40,000 nucleotides of DNA, taken from NCBI GenBank assembly GCA_963575745.1, contig CAUYUJ010012736.1:330001-370000 (forward strand). The letters are read 5' to 3'. The translations under genes and the position numbers were made by a program. This document shows, one piece after another, positions 8,819-18,235 of the stretch (within the stretch, counting starts at the first letter, position 1; the number at the start of each line of letters is the position of its first letter). The notes beneath the pieces were generated by a model. The model did not search any database, had not been told where the DNA came from, and was given only the letters and a program-made list of their open reading frames with translations. This DNA comes from Prorocentrum cordatum. Lineage: Eukaryota; Sar; Dinophyceae; Prorocentrales; Prorocentraceae.

Positions 8819-9002
8819 GTCATTTCTGTTGCCAGTTTCTTCGTCGTCCCTCAACACACCCTCCCCCCGACGGAATTGCCACCCTGATTCGTTCTGCCTT
8901 CTCGTCCGTTCCTACGTCATCACCACTCACACGCTTTTCTCCAAATCCCTCGGAGCGCTTCTCCTTACATGTGTTCTGGTTTCCGTTTCCCCTTGACACC
9001 CC
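8819..9002. other. unassigned spacer
   Basis: A short pyrimidine-rich transition between the 16-bp array and the G-depleted tract. No feature seen. Confidence 0.4.
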
Positions 9003-9780
9003 GTGCCGGAACCTATGCACACCCACACGGACCGCCATCACCGCCAACAGCTTCATCACCTTTTCTATAATTTTCCTAGTCATACTTCCATCGCCACCAT
9101 TACCATCATCGTACTAATACGTGGTCCTCCATCATCACCAGTCCCACACTTACTCCACCCGATGACTTGCTCCATTCCGCACACACGACATAGTTATTAC
9201 AATCAGATTATTCACCATCGTGCTCCTCTCCATCACCACCCTCACTATCCACCTCTTCATCGCTGTGAACACCACTCACGCACTGACCACGCACGACCGT
9301 TCATTCATTCTATCACTCACACACCACCTCCATCACCGCCAGTCTGCCTTGTTTCATGTTCACTCTCTTCACTACTTTCACAATTACCATCACCAGGATT
9401 GCCACCATGCACACATTCATACCCATCACCACGCACCCCGTCCTTCCACCTGATCATTCACCCAGCCTCGCACACAAAACATCATTATCGCATCCCCTCT
9501 TCATCAGCATGCCTTTCTCACTACCACCATCGTATCCACCAAAACTATCCTCGCCGTGCTCACCACTGACACTCCAAACACACGACCCATAATTCATTCA
9601 AGTGCATACAATCATCATCACCGCCATCGGCACACCTGTCTGCATTGCGGTTCTGCCCAGGCTACTGCATCCCAGACCGACAACCTCCGCCAACATTTCC
9701 TCAGCAAACAAGCCAAAGTAGACCAACCGCAACCCAAGACGGCGGTAGCGTAACTTCACACCCCTTCATTATCGTTCCCA
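9003..9780. repeat. G-depleted CAT/CAC-rich tract
   Basis: The plus strand is almost free of G for some 700 bases and is built from CAT, CAC, CTC and ACA words. The result is a His/Ser/Thr/Pro-rich 188-codon open frame from 9003. Low complexity rather than selection explains the open frame. No clean repeat unit remains, so it looks like an aged microsatellite field. Confidence 0.6.
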
Positions 9781-10594
9781 TTGTCGTCACCATCATGTTC
9801 ATCCCCTGGGTTGCGCGTCTCACCCCCCGTTCGCACATGCCGCGCTCGCCCCTCAGAAAGTCGGGTGGATTGAACCCGTAAAAACCTGTGCGATTCCGCT
9901 AGCCCCCAAGCATTTTCATGCCACTGCCTGTTAACGTGGGTGCGTGGTCAAGCATGGCCACCAGTTTTTGAAGCATCGACGAAGCGATGACATGCGCTCC
10001 ACATCTCGCCAAAAAAGTATTGGGCGCGCGGGGGGGAGGAGGACGGGGAAGGAGGAGGAGGAGGACCACAAGGGACCCTGGATGTATCAACGGTGCTGCT
10101 ATACACCCTCCCGTCCCAAGACCCCTCCTCATAGGTTCATACAAGCACTTCTTCTTACGCCACACGATGAACGCTCCATTTCGATACTCCTGTTTAGTTA
10201 CCTTGCCCGAGGTGAGGATGCCTGCTTATGCAGGCGGCCTGGGTGCTCCACGTGTGCACCAATGCGTGTGGCCGTCGCAGATCACAGGTTACTGGGCCTG
10301 GGGGATCCAGTATAGCAGAGCGATGGTGCCCTTCCCTCATGCCTTCCTCCTCCCGCATCCCCTTCCCTCCTCCCCTCCGATCCTCCTCTTTCTCAATTCC
10401 TCTTCCGACATCTCCCCTCCACTCATCGTTTTCTCCTCCCGTCCTCTCCCTCGCTGCTTCTTACCTTACTCTCTCTCTCTCTCTCTCCCTCCATCCTCAC
10501 TCGACTCTTCATCCGGATGCTTTCGAGCTACTCTGGTTCCCCCATCCCTCCCATCCTTCCATTCTGCTTCCTCGTACATCGACCAATCGAAACA
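9781..10594. other. unassigned sequence with pyrimidine-rich tail
   Basis: No gene recognised. From about 10330 to 10570 the plus strand is rich in TCC and TCT with a short (CT)n run at 10470-10487. The 322-codon open frame over 9987-10955 crosses this tract and the CGAGCGA array, so I reject it as a gene. Confidence 0.45.
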
Positions 10595-10880
10595 ACACAC
10601 CGAGCGAAATGAAACCGAGCGACTTCAAATGCGAGCGAGTTTTCACCCCAAGCGGCATGCGCGCGAGTTTTCACCCCAAGCGGCGACCGAGCGCATGCAA
10701 ACGGAGCGAGCGAATCAAACCCCGGACGAGTTTTTTCACCCCGAGCGAGCTATCATCCGAACGAGTCCTGTCCTCGGCGACTGGATCCGGTGTCTCAGGC
10801 GGCGACCAGGCATCGACCGAGCGCCTTCCAACCGAGCGAAGCCAAAACCGAGAGAACTGAAAATTCGAGCGTGTCTCCAT
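10595..10880 (+). repeat. third CGAGCGA array
   Basis: Diverged units ACCGAGCGAAATGAA, GCGAGCGAGTTTTCACCCC and CCGAGCGAGCTATCAT have the same core and orientation as 8320-8818. A longer sub-unit containing GAGTTTTCACCCCAAGCGGC is duplicated near 10635-10682. Confidence 0.75.
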
Positions 10881-11068
10881 CCCGACCGAGCTCGGGAAAC
10901 CACTGACCACGAGCCAATGACTCTTATCCCAGAATACCTCACAACCAAGCCTTAGAATATCGATCTAACTATATATGTAGGCAACACCCCCCCCAGCACC
11001 CACTGATCGTATAATTTTCTTTGATGGTGGTATGTGTTCCTCTTCCTGTGCGCGCGTTCCCTCACTTG
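10881..11068. other. unassigned spacer with a short shared motif
   Basis: CCCCCCAGCACCCACTGATC at about 10989-11008 closely matches 13029-13048 (one base different). I cannot tell whether this is the end of a dispersed element. Confidence 0.35.
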
Positions 11069-11253
11069 ACGAACCAACAACACACACCCATACCCATAGG
11101 GGGATCGGAGAGGGCCATGGGTGCGTGTTGTCGGATGGGGGTCCCCGCTCGAACGGGAGCGCTCCCCAGGGTCCGACAACCCGCACCCATACCCATAGCC
11201 AGTCCTCCTCCCAACGACCTCCCTATGGGTATGGGTGTGTGTTGTTCGTTCGC
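11069..11253. mobile_element. 185-bp nested foldback element
   Basis: The outer arms match over about 33 bases: ACAACACACACCCATACCCA on the left and its reverse complement ending near 11250. A second stem lies inside: ATGGGTGCGTGTTGTCGGA pairs with TCCGACAACCCGCACCCAT. Two concentric stems with unpaired spacers are typical of foldback or miniature TIR elements. No certain TSD. Confidence 0.6.
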
Positions 11254-11433
11254 CATCACTTCCTCCTCCTCCTCTTCCGATGGGGCAGACAGGCAAAGAG
11301 TCAGCAAAGAGACAGAGAGAGAAGACGGAGACAGACTCGATGGCGCATGGACGCTCGTGAGGTCACCCGGGGAGCGAGGGTGGAGGGGCGCAAAAACCCC
11401 GCGGTGGCTCTTGGATGTGGGGGATTTCTGGTA

Positions 11434-11609
11434 CAGTCGGGGCGTTGACCTAAGGAACCCTAAATAAGGAACGAGGCCCCTTTTTCCCATAAGTTCAACC
11501 TCGACTTCCGATGGAAAACCTCAGGAATACCCGAGGCAAACTTTGAAACAATCAAGGAACACCAAGCCCCTCCCCAACGAAAAGGGTTCCTTCTTCAAGA
11601 CGCCTACTG
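11434..11609 (+). mobile_element. M2 element copy 1 (Tc1/mariner-like MITE)
   Basis: A 176-bp element starting CAGTCGGGGCGTTGACC and ending GCGTC-like TIR sequence with ACTG, flanked by TA on both sides (11432-11433, 11610-11611). TIRs extend imperfectly for about 30 bases, through AAGGAACCC. It aligns with 16691-16865 along its length at about 80 percent. TA targets and CAGT termini fit the Tc1/mariner group. It is non-autonomous. Confidence 0.72.
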
Positions 11610-11644
11610 TATGAGAATCCCAGAAGCCCTTCCATTTTGATTCG

Positions 11645-12100
11645 TTGGACCTTGGGGACTTCTGGGGTTCAGGGCTCTGGAGGGCTGCAGCGTGGATTGT
11701 CGCCGGAGGGTGCAACGCCCAGAAGGGCACCACATGGTGTCTGGGATTCCCCTGGCAGAACTCCAAAGCAGACGAATGGCATCACAGGGTTCGTTGCCCC
11801 TTTACTTCGCATACCTCGCAATGCCGCAGGGGTTGCTGCCCTCTCTTGCCTCCTCTCTCTCTCTATCCCTCTTTCGTTCTCTCTCTCTCTCTCTCGTTAT
11901 CTCTCTGCCCTCTGCCGGTGAGGCAGAGGCAGAGGGAGAGAGAGAGAGAGAGAGACAGGGAGAGAGAGGGGGAGACTCGAGAGAGCAACGATCCCTGTGA
12001 AGCCAGGTGGTCTGCAAAATAAGGGGTGCCAAACTCTGTGATCTTATGCGTTGGTCTTGCTTTCTGGCACGAGACTCCCAGAAACCATGCGTGTTGACTT
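11645..12100. repeat. palindromic module 1
   Basis: The module opens with a head (TTCTGGGGTTC, then GGAGGGCTGCAGCGTGGATT). The left arm is about 11725-11910 and the right arm about 11932-12100. Matching landmarks in both arms include CATGGT-TCTGGGA, ATCACAG-GTT and GCCCC. The core is a (CT)n run facing a (GA)n run around CCTCTGCCGGTGAGGCAGAG near 11920. Confidence 0.7.
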
Positions 12101-12106
12101 GGATGT

Positions 12107-12324
12107 TTGCGATGTTTGCGATTTCTGGGGTTCGGAGGCCTGGAGGGCTGCAGCGTGGATTTTCGTCGGAGGATGTCATCCCACAAACCCAGCAACGCCA
12201 AGTCAATCACATGGTTTCTGGGATTATCATACCAGAGACCCTCAACATACAAGTGGCATCGAAAGGTGTGGTGCCCCTTTACGTCGCACGCCTCGAGATT
12301 TCACAGGCGTCGCTGCTCCCTCAA

Positions 12325-12365
<41 letters not shown>

Positions 12366-12640
12366 GTCTCTGTCTCCATGCACCTCTTCCTCATCAGAAG
12401 AGGAAGAGGAGGAAGAGGAGGGGGAGGAGGAGGAGGAGCAGGAGGAGGAGGTGGAGGACCTCCTCTTCCTCTTCACACGAGGCAGAGGAAGGCAGAGAGG
12501 CAGAAAGAGAGAGAGAGAGAGAAAGAAATGGACTGGGGGGAGCAGCGGTCCCTGTGAAACCACAGATGTTGCGAAGAAAACGGGCACCAAACCCTGTGAT
12601 GCAACTTGGATGTTTGAGAACATCAAAAACCGATGGCTTC
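12107..12640. repeat. palindromic module 2
   Basis: It has the same head as module 1, 462 bases further on. The left arm, about 12200-12390, contains CATGGTTTCTGGGATTA and TTTCACAGGCGTCGCTGCTC. The right arm, about 12480-12640, contains its inverse (GCAGCGGTCCCTGTGAAACC). The core has (CT)n, then GAAGAGG-type purines, then (GA)n. Confidence 0.7.
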
Positions 12641-12649
12641 ATTTGACGT

Positions 12650-12880
12650 GTTGTGATGTTTGGGGCTTCTGAGGTTCAGAACAGTGGAGGGCTGAAGCGT
12701 GGATGTTTGCCGGAGGATGTAGCATCAACCATAAAGCCAAATGACATCGAAGGGTCTGACACCCCCTTACTGTGCAAACCATGTGATTTCACAGGGATCG
12801 CTGATCCCTCGAGTCTCTCTCTCTCTCTATTGCTGCCTCTCTGCTCCACTGGAAGAGGCAGAAGAAGAGGACGACGCGAC
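12650..12880. repeat. palindromic module 3, left half only
   Basis: It starts with the same head (GGAGGGCTGAAGCGTGGAT) 545 bases after module 2 and runs through TTTCACAGGGATCGCTGATC into a (CT)n run. The right arm is missing; unrelated sequence follows from about 12880. Confidence 0.6.
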
Positions 12881-13083
12881 TCTTTTTCGTTTTCGCCTTC
12901 CGCTTCTTCCGCGCGCCAAGTTGGGAGGTACATCGCCAGCCCAAGGACGTCGTGCGAACCTATTCTTGTAGATAGCGTTCCTTACAACGGTTGTCTGCAA
13001 TGACGGCCCATATTTTACGCATCTATGCAGCCCCCCCGGCACCCACTGATCGTCTTGGACAAGGACGGAATCGGACCAGGGCG
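12881..13083. other. unassigned spacer
   Basis: It contains the second copy of the CCCACTGATCGT motif at about 13029-13050, with no other recognisable feature. Confidence 0.35.
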
Positions 13084-13200
13084 AATCGGGAGTCTCTGAG
13101 ATCTGACGGACCTAGAGAATGAATGTATCGAGCGCCGTGGCCTTCTTAGAGCGATCGGGAACGCTCTGGAACGATTTATTTTTGCCCTGGCCCCGGCAGA
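13084..13200 (+). repeat. dispersed repeat family D, copy 1
   Basis: CGGGAGTCTCTGAGATCTGA, then CTAGAGAATG, GCGCCGTGGCCTTC, GGAACGCTCTGGAACG and ATTTAT align in order with 35006-35140. Identity by eye is about three-quarters. No inverted ends were seen. Confidence 0.6.
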
Positions 13201-13368
13201 CCAAATCGCCACCCACAGAAACTGGCCATAGACCGAAATTGTGCGGCAAGGCACAAAGAAACGGAGCGACAAATCAGCAGAGCACCTCGGCGCCTGCGAG
13301 GTCTGCGCTGGGCATGGTCCAAAGGTGGCAGGGTGGCACTAGAAACCTCTGAGCGGGCTGGCAGTGAT

Positions 13369-13446
13369 GACGAGGAGGAGGAGGAGGAGGAGGAGGAGGA
13401 GGAGGAGGAGGAGGAGGAGGAGGAGGAGGAGGAGGAGGAGGAGGGG
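13369..13446. repeat. (GGA)n microsatellite
   Basis: About 25 nearly perfect GAG/GGA triplets on the plus strand. Flanking sequence on the right has three copies of GGCTCGGCGG followed by GGGCTTGC-like sequence (about 13460, 13592, 13625). Confidence 0.92.
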
Positions 13447-13517
13447 GAACCCATGGCGAGCGGCTCGGCGGCGGGCTTGCAATCTGGGGAAACAAGAACA
13501 ACTCCCAGGTCCTCTGC

Positions 13518-13580
13518 CACGTTGCTTTCGGAGCAGGATTTCAAAGAGAATGCAGTTGTGGCGATGGACGATGGAGCGGG
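13518..13580 (+). repeat. dispersed family B, partial copy
   Basis: GAGCAGGATTTCAAAGAGAA, then TGCAGTTGTGGCGATGGAC, aligns with the CAGGATTTCGAGGCGAAT and GGTGGCGACGAGG core at the window start. Only about 50 bases match. Confidence 0.4.
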
Positions 13581-13754
13581 CAGCGGCAATCGGCTCGGCG
13601 GCGGTCATCTTTTCCTCCCCTGAGGCTCGGCGGTGGGCTTGCGATCGGCGTCCTCCTTCTTCCCCATTGCCTTGATCGCGACGATCTCCTGTCGGCGAAA
13701 ACTTACATTGCTGCATCTCCGGGGGGCCTTCTCTACCCCATCGCGCTAAGTAAC

Positions 13755-13845
13755 AAGGTGGATCCGCGGCGTATCCACGTCGAACACATCGAATCCGCGT
13801 CGAATCGACGTCGCTTCCACGTCGGATCCGTGTCGAATCAGCGTG
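13755..13845. repeat. short tandem repeat around ATCCRCGTCGAA
   Basis: GTATCCACGTCGAACACATCG, read as 12-15-base steps, continues with GAATCCGCGTCGAATC, GACGTCGCTTCCACGTCG and GATCCGTGTCGAATC. Six diverged units are visible. Confidence 0.6.
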
Positions 13846-14195
13846 GGGTACAAGATTACCCCGGCAAATAATCATACTAGCAACAAAGGTCAAGAGGCGG
13901 GTCGAGGAGGTCGGCTGGACGGAAACAGGGGAGAGAGCACCGCCACGGGCATCTTGGTGCATTGTTTACTAAGGATCGTTGTCGTCCGGACCGAAAATGC
14001 AACTGGCGTTAGCAGCGAAAAACACGATTCCAGAATAAGTTGTGAGGAAGCCTCGAGCGAAACAGCTGCCAGACCAATCGGTCTCGGGCGGCTGCCCTGG
14101 GCTCTCAGGCCCTCCCTGTGAGCATCTCCGGCTTTGTTTTTCACTTTGGAACCCTCGAGCGAAACGCTCTTGGGGAGAAAGGCCGCAAGCAGTAG
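13846..14195. other. unassigned sequence
   Basis: No gene recognised. CCTCGAGCGAAAC occurs twice (about 14051 and 14153), recalling the CGAGCGAA core but not in an array. Confidence 0.35.
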
Positions 14196-14282
14196 GAGAG
14201 GAGGAGGAGGAGGAGGAGGTGCAGAGCTCCTCTTCCTCCTCCTCCTCCTCCTCCTCCTCCTCCTCCTCCTCCTCCTCCCCTG
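14196..14282. repeat. facing (GGA)n and (TCC)n tracts
   Basis: GAGGAGG repeats at 14196-14220 are followed after about ten bases by a (TCC)n run to 14278. The two can pair as a hairpin. Confidence 0.75.
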
Positions 14283-14422
14283 AGGTCTGCTGTTCTGCCT
14301 GGTGCTCGGGAGATCTCTCACTGCACCGACCTTGCAGGCGTGCTGCAGCGGATCTCTGCGTGGGTGTCTGTCAGGGCAAGAAACCCTGACGCGGCGAGCG
14401 AAAAGCGGAGTGATTTTTTCAC

Positions 14423-14830
14423 GTGGATGTCTGTAGTCTTCCTTCCTGGAAAAAAAAAGATCCGCACGGAAGTCACTTCGAAATCCGGAGCGCAACTCTC
14501 CAGGACAACCCGGGCCCACACCACTGTCTTCCGAGCGACATCCGCTCTGAGATGTTGGCGCCAGGAGAGTGCCCCCCCAGAAGTCGGAAGTTTTTGGCCG
14601 CCCTCGTCGGTTCCCAGAGTTTTCCAGGCCCCGCAGGGAGAGCAGCAAGGCGCGGGATGTCCGCCGAGGAGGCCCTCCGTCGACCTGCGGGCCGTCTGCC
14701 CCTCTGCACCTCTTCTGCCGGGGCCCCGCGAGCGGGGACTCTCTGGCAGGGCGCTGGTGCGCCCGAGAGGAATGCGATATGCGAGGTGGTCCACGACACA
14801 GCTCTCGAATGGCTCACTGAAGAACGATAG
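14423..14830 (+). CDS. possible exon, unknown protein
   Basis: An open plus-strand frame whose last third has ordinary composition: MSAEEALRRPAGRLPL, then GAGAPERNAICEVVHDTALE and WLTEER, followed by a stop. No family is recognised. Frames of similar length are open on the minus strand here, so chance is a real alternative. The 5' limit is only the first in-frame Met. Confidence 0.22.
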   Translation: MDVCSLPSWKKKDPHGSHFEIRSATLQDNPGPHHCLPSDIRSEMLAPGECPPRSRKFLAALVGSQSFPGPAGRAARRGMSAEEALRRPAGRLPLCTSSAGAPRAGTLWQGAGAPERNAICEVVHDTALEWLTEER

Positions 14831-15510
14831 TAACACATGGAGAAACGGAACCTGTACTGATGATTGCTTGGGGATGGGGGGCGAACGACTGAGCAAAAGA
14901 GAACAAGGTGAACCGGCACAGGCAGCTGCTTCCTTGGTCTCCTCGTGCTCGGCCTTGAATACCTTAGCGGGGTGCCAACAAGGAAACGACGCATCCGCTA
15001 ATCCAATCCGTCGGCCCCTTTGAGAACGAGAGACTGTGAGACGCACTGCTGTTTCGGTACCGTGCTGGTGTCTCTTGTTTTCTGTCTCTCGTCCCGTCTC
15101 GTGTTTTCGGTATCTTGTCTCCCCGGTCCTCTCTTCTGCTGTTTACTGGGTGTCAAGAAAAGCCACCTGGTGGCGTGCCCTTCAGCTCCGTGGCTGCTCG
15201 AGGTTGCTCCAGGATCCTTATGGGTACGCAACCAGGCGGCCAAAGAGACCCGAGAGGCCCCCAGGAGAACCAAACGAGGGCCCTGTAGCCCAAGACAGCC
15301 ACAAGAATTGTCCAAGAGGGCCCTAGAACGATCCGAGAACCCAAACAAAGAGAAAAGTATGTCAGCTTTTCAATGCGCCCTGACAATCGCTTATGCTGTC
15401 CCAGACATGTTCCGACATCGGCCCCAATAACCCCAGGATTGGCCTCACAGGCCCTAACTCAGCACCAATATTGCCCATCATAAACAAAACGTGGATCTCA
15501 GAGGCTCCCA
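14831..15510. repeat. unassigned sequence with CCAAGAGGGCC-type decamers
   Basis: Decamer-like words (CCAAGACAGCC, CCAAGAGGGCC) occur at 15257-15345, a small patch of the repeat that is abundant at 16.5-18.8 kb. The rest shows nothing recognisable. Confidence 0.45.
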
Positions 15511-15714
15511 TTGGGGCGATTTAAGTGTCGAATTTTGGGGGGCTCGACTTCGCGTGACAGGGCCAACAGAAGATGGCGAGACCTAGTCTGAAACTTGATG
15601 CGAACTCCAGCTGCAAACATCTCACGGCAAAAGGACCGCCACACATCGGCCAAGACATCAAATACTCAGGGGCAAAGCAGAGTTCCTGCTAACTCGAATC
15701 GCATGTCTCCCCGA
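15511..15714 (+). mobile_element. M1 element copy 2
   Basis: A 204-bp copy. The right end is well kept (ATGTCTCCCCGA at 15703-15714, preceded by AACTCGAATCGC). The left end is worn (TTGGGGCGATTTAAGTGTCG). Internal blocks shared with the other copies include CTGCAAACATCTCACGGCAA. The flanking pentamers TCCCA and TCGTA agree at three of five places, as expected for an old duplication. Confidence 0.65.
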
Positions 15715-16136
15715 TCGTAGCTGGCCAAATAAACAACGAGAAAGCTCCCAGATGGTCCCAAGATGATTTCGGCAATGCCGTGTCGTGAGAACTCCTGCGC
15801 TGATTTCTGACACCGCGTGGCTCGTTCAATCTTGGAAGGATCGGCGGCTGTTCGATCGCCAAAGCGTCCCACACTGGCAGACTCTGGGCCATCGGAGGCG
15901 TTCTACCTTGAACCCCCGCGGCGGCGTCGCAGCCGCGCCGAAACGACGAGACGAGCCTACCGCGGTCCCAGGATGGCTCGGCGCCGGTGGCGCGTGGCGG
16001 GGGGAGCAGCCCCCTGAGCTCCGGCCCACCCCGCGGCGTATTCATGGGGGGTGCTGGACTGCAGTTTTTTTCGAGGGGCCCAATCCAAAGTGTTCCCACA
16101 GGTCCTGCGCACTGCGCCTCCGCGCCCCTGGCACTA
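15715..16136. other. unassigned sequence
   Basis: Open frames exist on both strands (for example 15785 onward, plus) but run into the TA microsatellite. No domain recognised. Confidence 0.35.
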
Positions 16137-16140
16137 TACA

Positions 16141-16182
<42 letters not shown>

Positions 16183-16193
16183 CATATACAGAT

Positions 16194-16242
<49 letters not shown>

Positions 16243-16256
16243 TATGCATGTATGTG
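16137..16256. repeat. (TA)n microsatellite
   Basis: TATATA runs with CATA and CACACA interruptions near 16180-16202. Self-complementary and probably cruciform-forming. Confidence 0.95.
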
Positions 16257-16496
16257 CCCACACGTTAGGCACATACGATGAACAATTTTGCTGTGCGAAG
16301 TCTTGGGGCACCTTCTTCGTCTAGGTTTGAGCTTCCCCAAATGGCCAAGGGCTTGGGTGGGTCCCTGGGGCCACTTGGGGATACGCAACTTCCGTTGGGC
16401 ACCGGCTGGCAGGCCTATCTCTTATTCGATAAGTCTACTTTTCTAAGGTGTTGAACCGTCCTCTTCCACCCAAGACGGTTCGCAGAGACTATCCAG

Positions 16497-17060
16497 CATG
16501 CCCCCGACGCAATCAAGCCGGTCCAAGATGGCCCGAGAGGCCTCCCAATGGGCTCCAGATGCCTCCAGGAGGGTCTGAGAGGGCCCAAGACGGCCTGAGA
16601 TGGCCCCCGGCCGGCCCTGATGGCCGTTCAAGACACTCAAGATGGCCCCAAGAGGACCCCAAGAGACAGCCCTCAAGAAGGCCCAAGGTACAGTCGGGGG
16701 CTTGACCTAAGGAACCCAAAATCAGAACGAGGCCCCTTTTTTCCATAAGTTAGACTTCGATTTCCGATCGAAAACATAAGGAAAACCTGAGGCAAGATGC
16801 GAAACACTCAAGGAACGCGGAGCCCCTCCCCAACGAAAAGTGTTCCTTCTTCAGGGCCCCGACTGTGGCCCCAAGACGGCCTTACATGGCCCGCAACCGG
16901 CCCAGGACGGCTCGGAGAGGTCCCCAAGGCGGCCTTCGACGGCACCAGGCGGCCCAAGAGCGCCCTGCGACGGCCCGCCAGGGCCCCGAGAGGGCCGAAA
17001 GCAGGCCCCCGCCGAACCGCAGGGATGCCCAAGGCAATCCCGGGACGGCAAGCGAGCGCC
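16497..17060 (+). repeat. CCAAGATGGCC-type decamer repeat field
   Basis: Words of the form CCAAGATGGC, CCCGAGAGGCC and CCAAGACGGCC recur at about 10-base steps. The field is interrupted by M2 copy 2 at 16691-16865 and resumes immediately after it, which dates the insertion after the repeat. Confidence 0.7.
16691..16865 (+). mobile_element. M2 element copy 2 (Tc1/mariner-like MITE)
   Basis: A 175-bp element. The left end CAGTCGGGGGCTTGACC, preceded by TA, matches the inverse of the right end GGGCCCCGACTG (then TG, probably a mutated TA). It aligns with 11434-11609, including GAACGAGGCCCCTTTTT and CCCCTCCCCAACGAAAAG. It is inserted in a CCAAGA-type repeat. Confidence 0.72.
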
Positions 17061-17102
17061 TCCAGGAGCTGATTTCGATCACCTGTTCGAGATGTTGGGG
17101 AG

Positions 17103-17242
17103 CCACATGCGAAACCTACCCCTACCCCCTACGATTTCTGAGGGGGAGGGTGGGGTTCACTTCGTTCGGGAGCTCGCGAGCGAAGTGAACCCCACCCTCC
17201 TCCTCAGAAATCGTGGGGGGTAGGGGTAGGGTTCGCATGTGG
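17103..17242. mobile_element. 140-bp near-perfect hairpin
   Basis: Arms 17103-17164 and 17181-17242 are each 62 bases with three mismatches, around a 16-base loop. The ends read CCACATGCGAAACCTACCCC, and G-rich runs GGGGGAGGGTGGGG lie near the loop. Weaker pairing extends outward to about 17092. Likely a foldback or miniature TIR element; no second copy is in this window. Confidence 0.75.
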
Positions 17243-17727
17243 CCCCCGAGATGTCCTTCCGCATTGATTCTCGGCCACGCATGCCGGTGAAGGCATTCCC
17301 GCGGATCCTTGTCCCTGCGCCCCCGCCCCCTGGCGTCGTCGCCACTGGTAGGTGAGCGTGGCTGCGGCATGCAATCGTGCTGCTTCTCGTTCTACAAATA
17401 CGGTCAAATCTGCCACTGCCGCAAACTACTATTTGGCGACTGTGCCGCTTCAAGTGGCCCTGGATGCGAAATACCGAAATTGGTGATCTTGATTTGGGCG
17501 ACGGCGCCTGTGCTAAACCACTGGGTACCCTCGGTGCACAGTCTAGATTTGGCAAGGGGCTGACATCATAATCGCTTGAAAGCGAAAACATGCTTCTCGC
17601 ATTGCTGAATGTGGCGGTGGCGTCGTAAACAATTGCACAGCAACAAACCGAGCGAGATACAAACAACAATTAGCAATCTCCTTTTTATGCATGCTAGAAC
17701 ACCTTGTACCAGCACTCCCGAATTCTA
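17243..17727. other. unassigned sequence
   Basis: No gene, repeat or inverted structure was recognised. Overlapping frames under 170 codons occur on both strands. Confidence 0.35.
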
Positions 17728-18016
17728 TGGCCACTGGGATGGCCACTTGGTGTTCTAAGGATAAAACGGATCTTCAAGCGAATGCCAAGTTGGTCATATC
17801 TGGCCCGACCTGGCTTGAGTGGGTTACACATACCCTAAGCGGCTTAGGGGGGATCGATAACTCTAATAGGTGAGCGGAGCCCACTAAGCCCAGATCGTTA
17901 ACCCCGCGAAGCCACTCGGGGCATGTGCAACCCACTTATAGGCCAGGTTGGGCCAGATATAGTTAACCAAATTGGTATCCGCCCCATATCCCCCTAGCAA
18001 CCCAGTGGTCATCCTA
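17728..18016. mobile_element. ~285-bp imperfect palindrome
   Basis: The two halves match as inverse copies over about 125 bases at roughly 75 percent: GGATGGCCACTTGG with its inverse CCCAGTGGTCATCC, and CATATCTGGCCCGACCTGGC with its inverse GCCAGGTTGGGCCAGATATA. AGTGGGTTACACATACCC also has a partner. No spacer of note. It looks like an old foldback element. Confidence 0.65.
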
Positions 18017-18103
18017 GCACAGTCACAGTGGGCGTGCCCCAAAAGGCATGGAGGCGGATGCCATGAGTAGAGGGCAGGAAAACCACCCTCATAATCCCAC
18101 CAG

Positions 18104-18235
18104 CCCTCTGGGCGCAGGTGGCCCAACGGTGCCTTTCCTTCCTCTTCCCAAGCCCATCTTCCCGTCGGGGAGGGTCAACCCCCCTCCCCTCCCAGAGGTA
18201 TTTCGGCGGGGGGGCCCTGGTGTCGGAGGGTCTCT
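18104..18235 (+). repeat. dispersed repeat family E, copy 1
   Basis: AATCCCACCAGCCCTCTGGG followed by CGCAGGTGG matches 23503-23615 (one base different over 29). After a pyrimidine stretch both copies carry a GGGGAGGG...CCCCTCCCC hairpin, then CCAAGATGG decamers. Confidence 0.6.

Noticed and set aside
9003-9569. 188-codon His-rich frame as a metal-binding protein
   Set aside because: It is explained by the CAT/CAC composition of a G-depleted tract; there is no defined domain.
9987-10955. 322-codon plus-strand open frame
   Set aside because: It crosses a pyrimidine tract and the CGAGCGA array; composition changes with the repeat.
14318-15046. 242-codon minus-strand open frame
   Set aside because: Two plus-strand frames and other minus frames of similar length overlap it; no motif and no splice logic.
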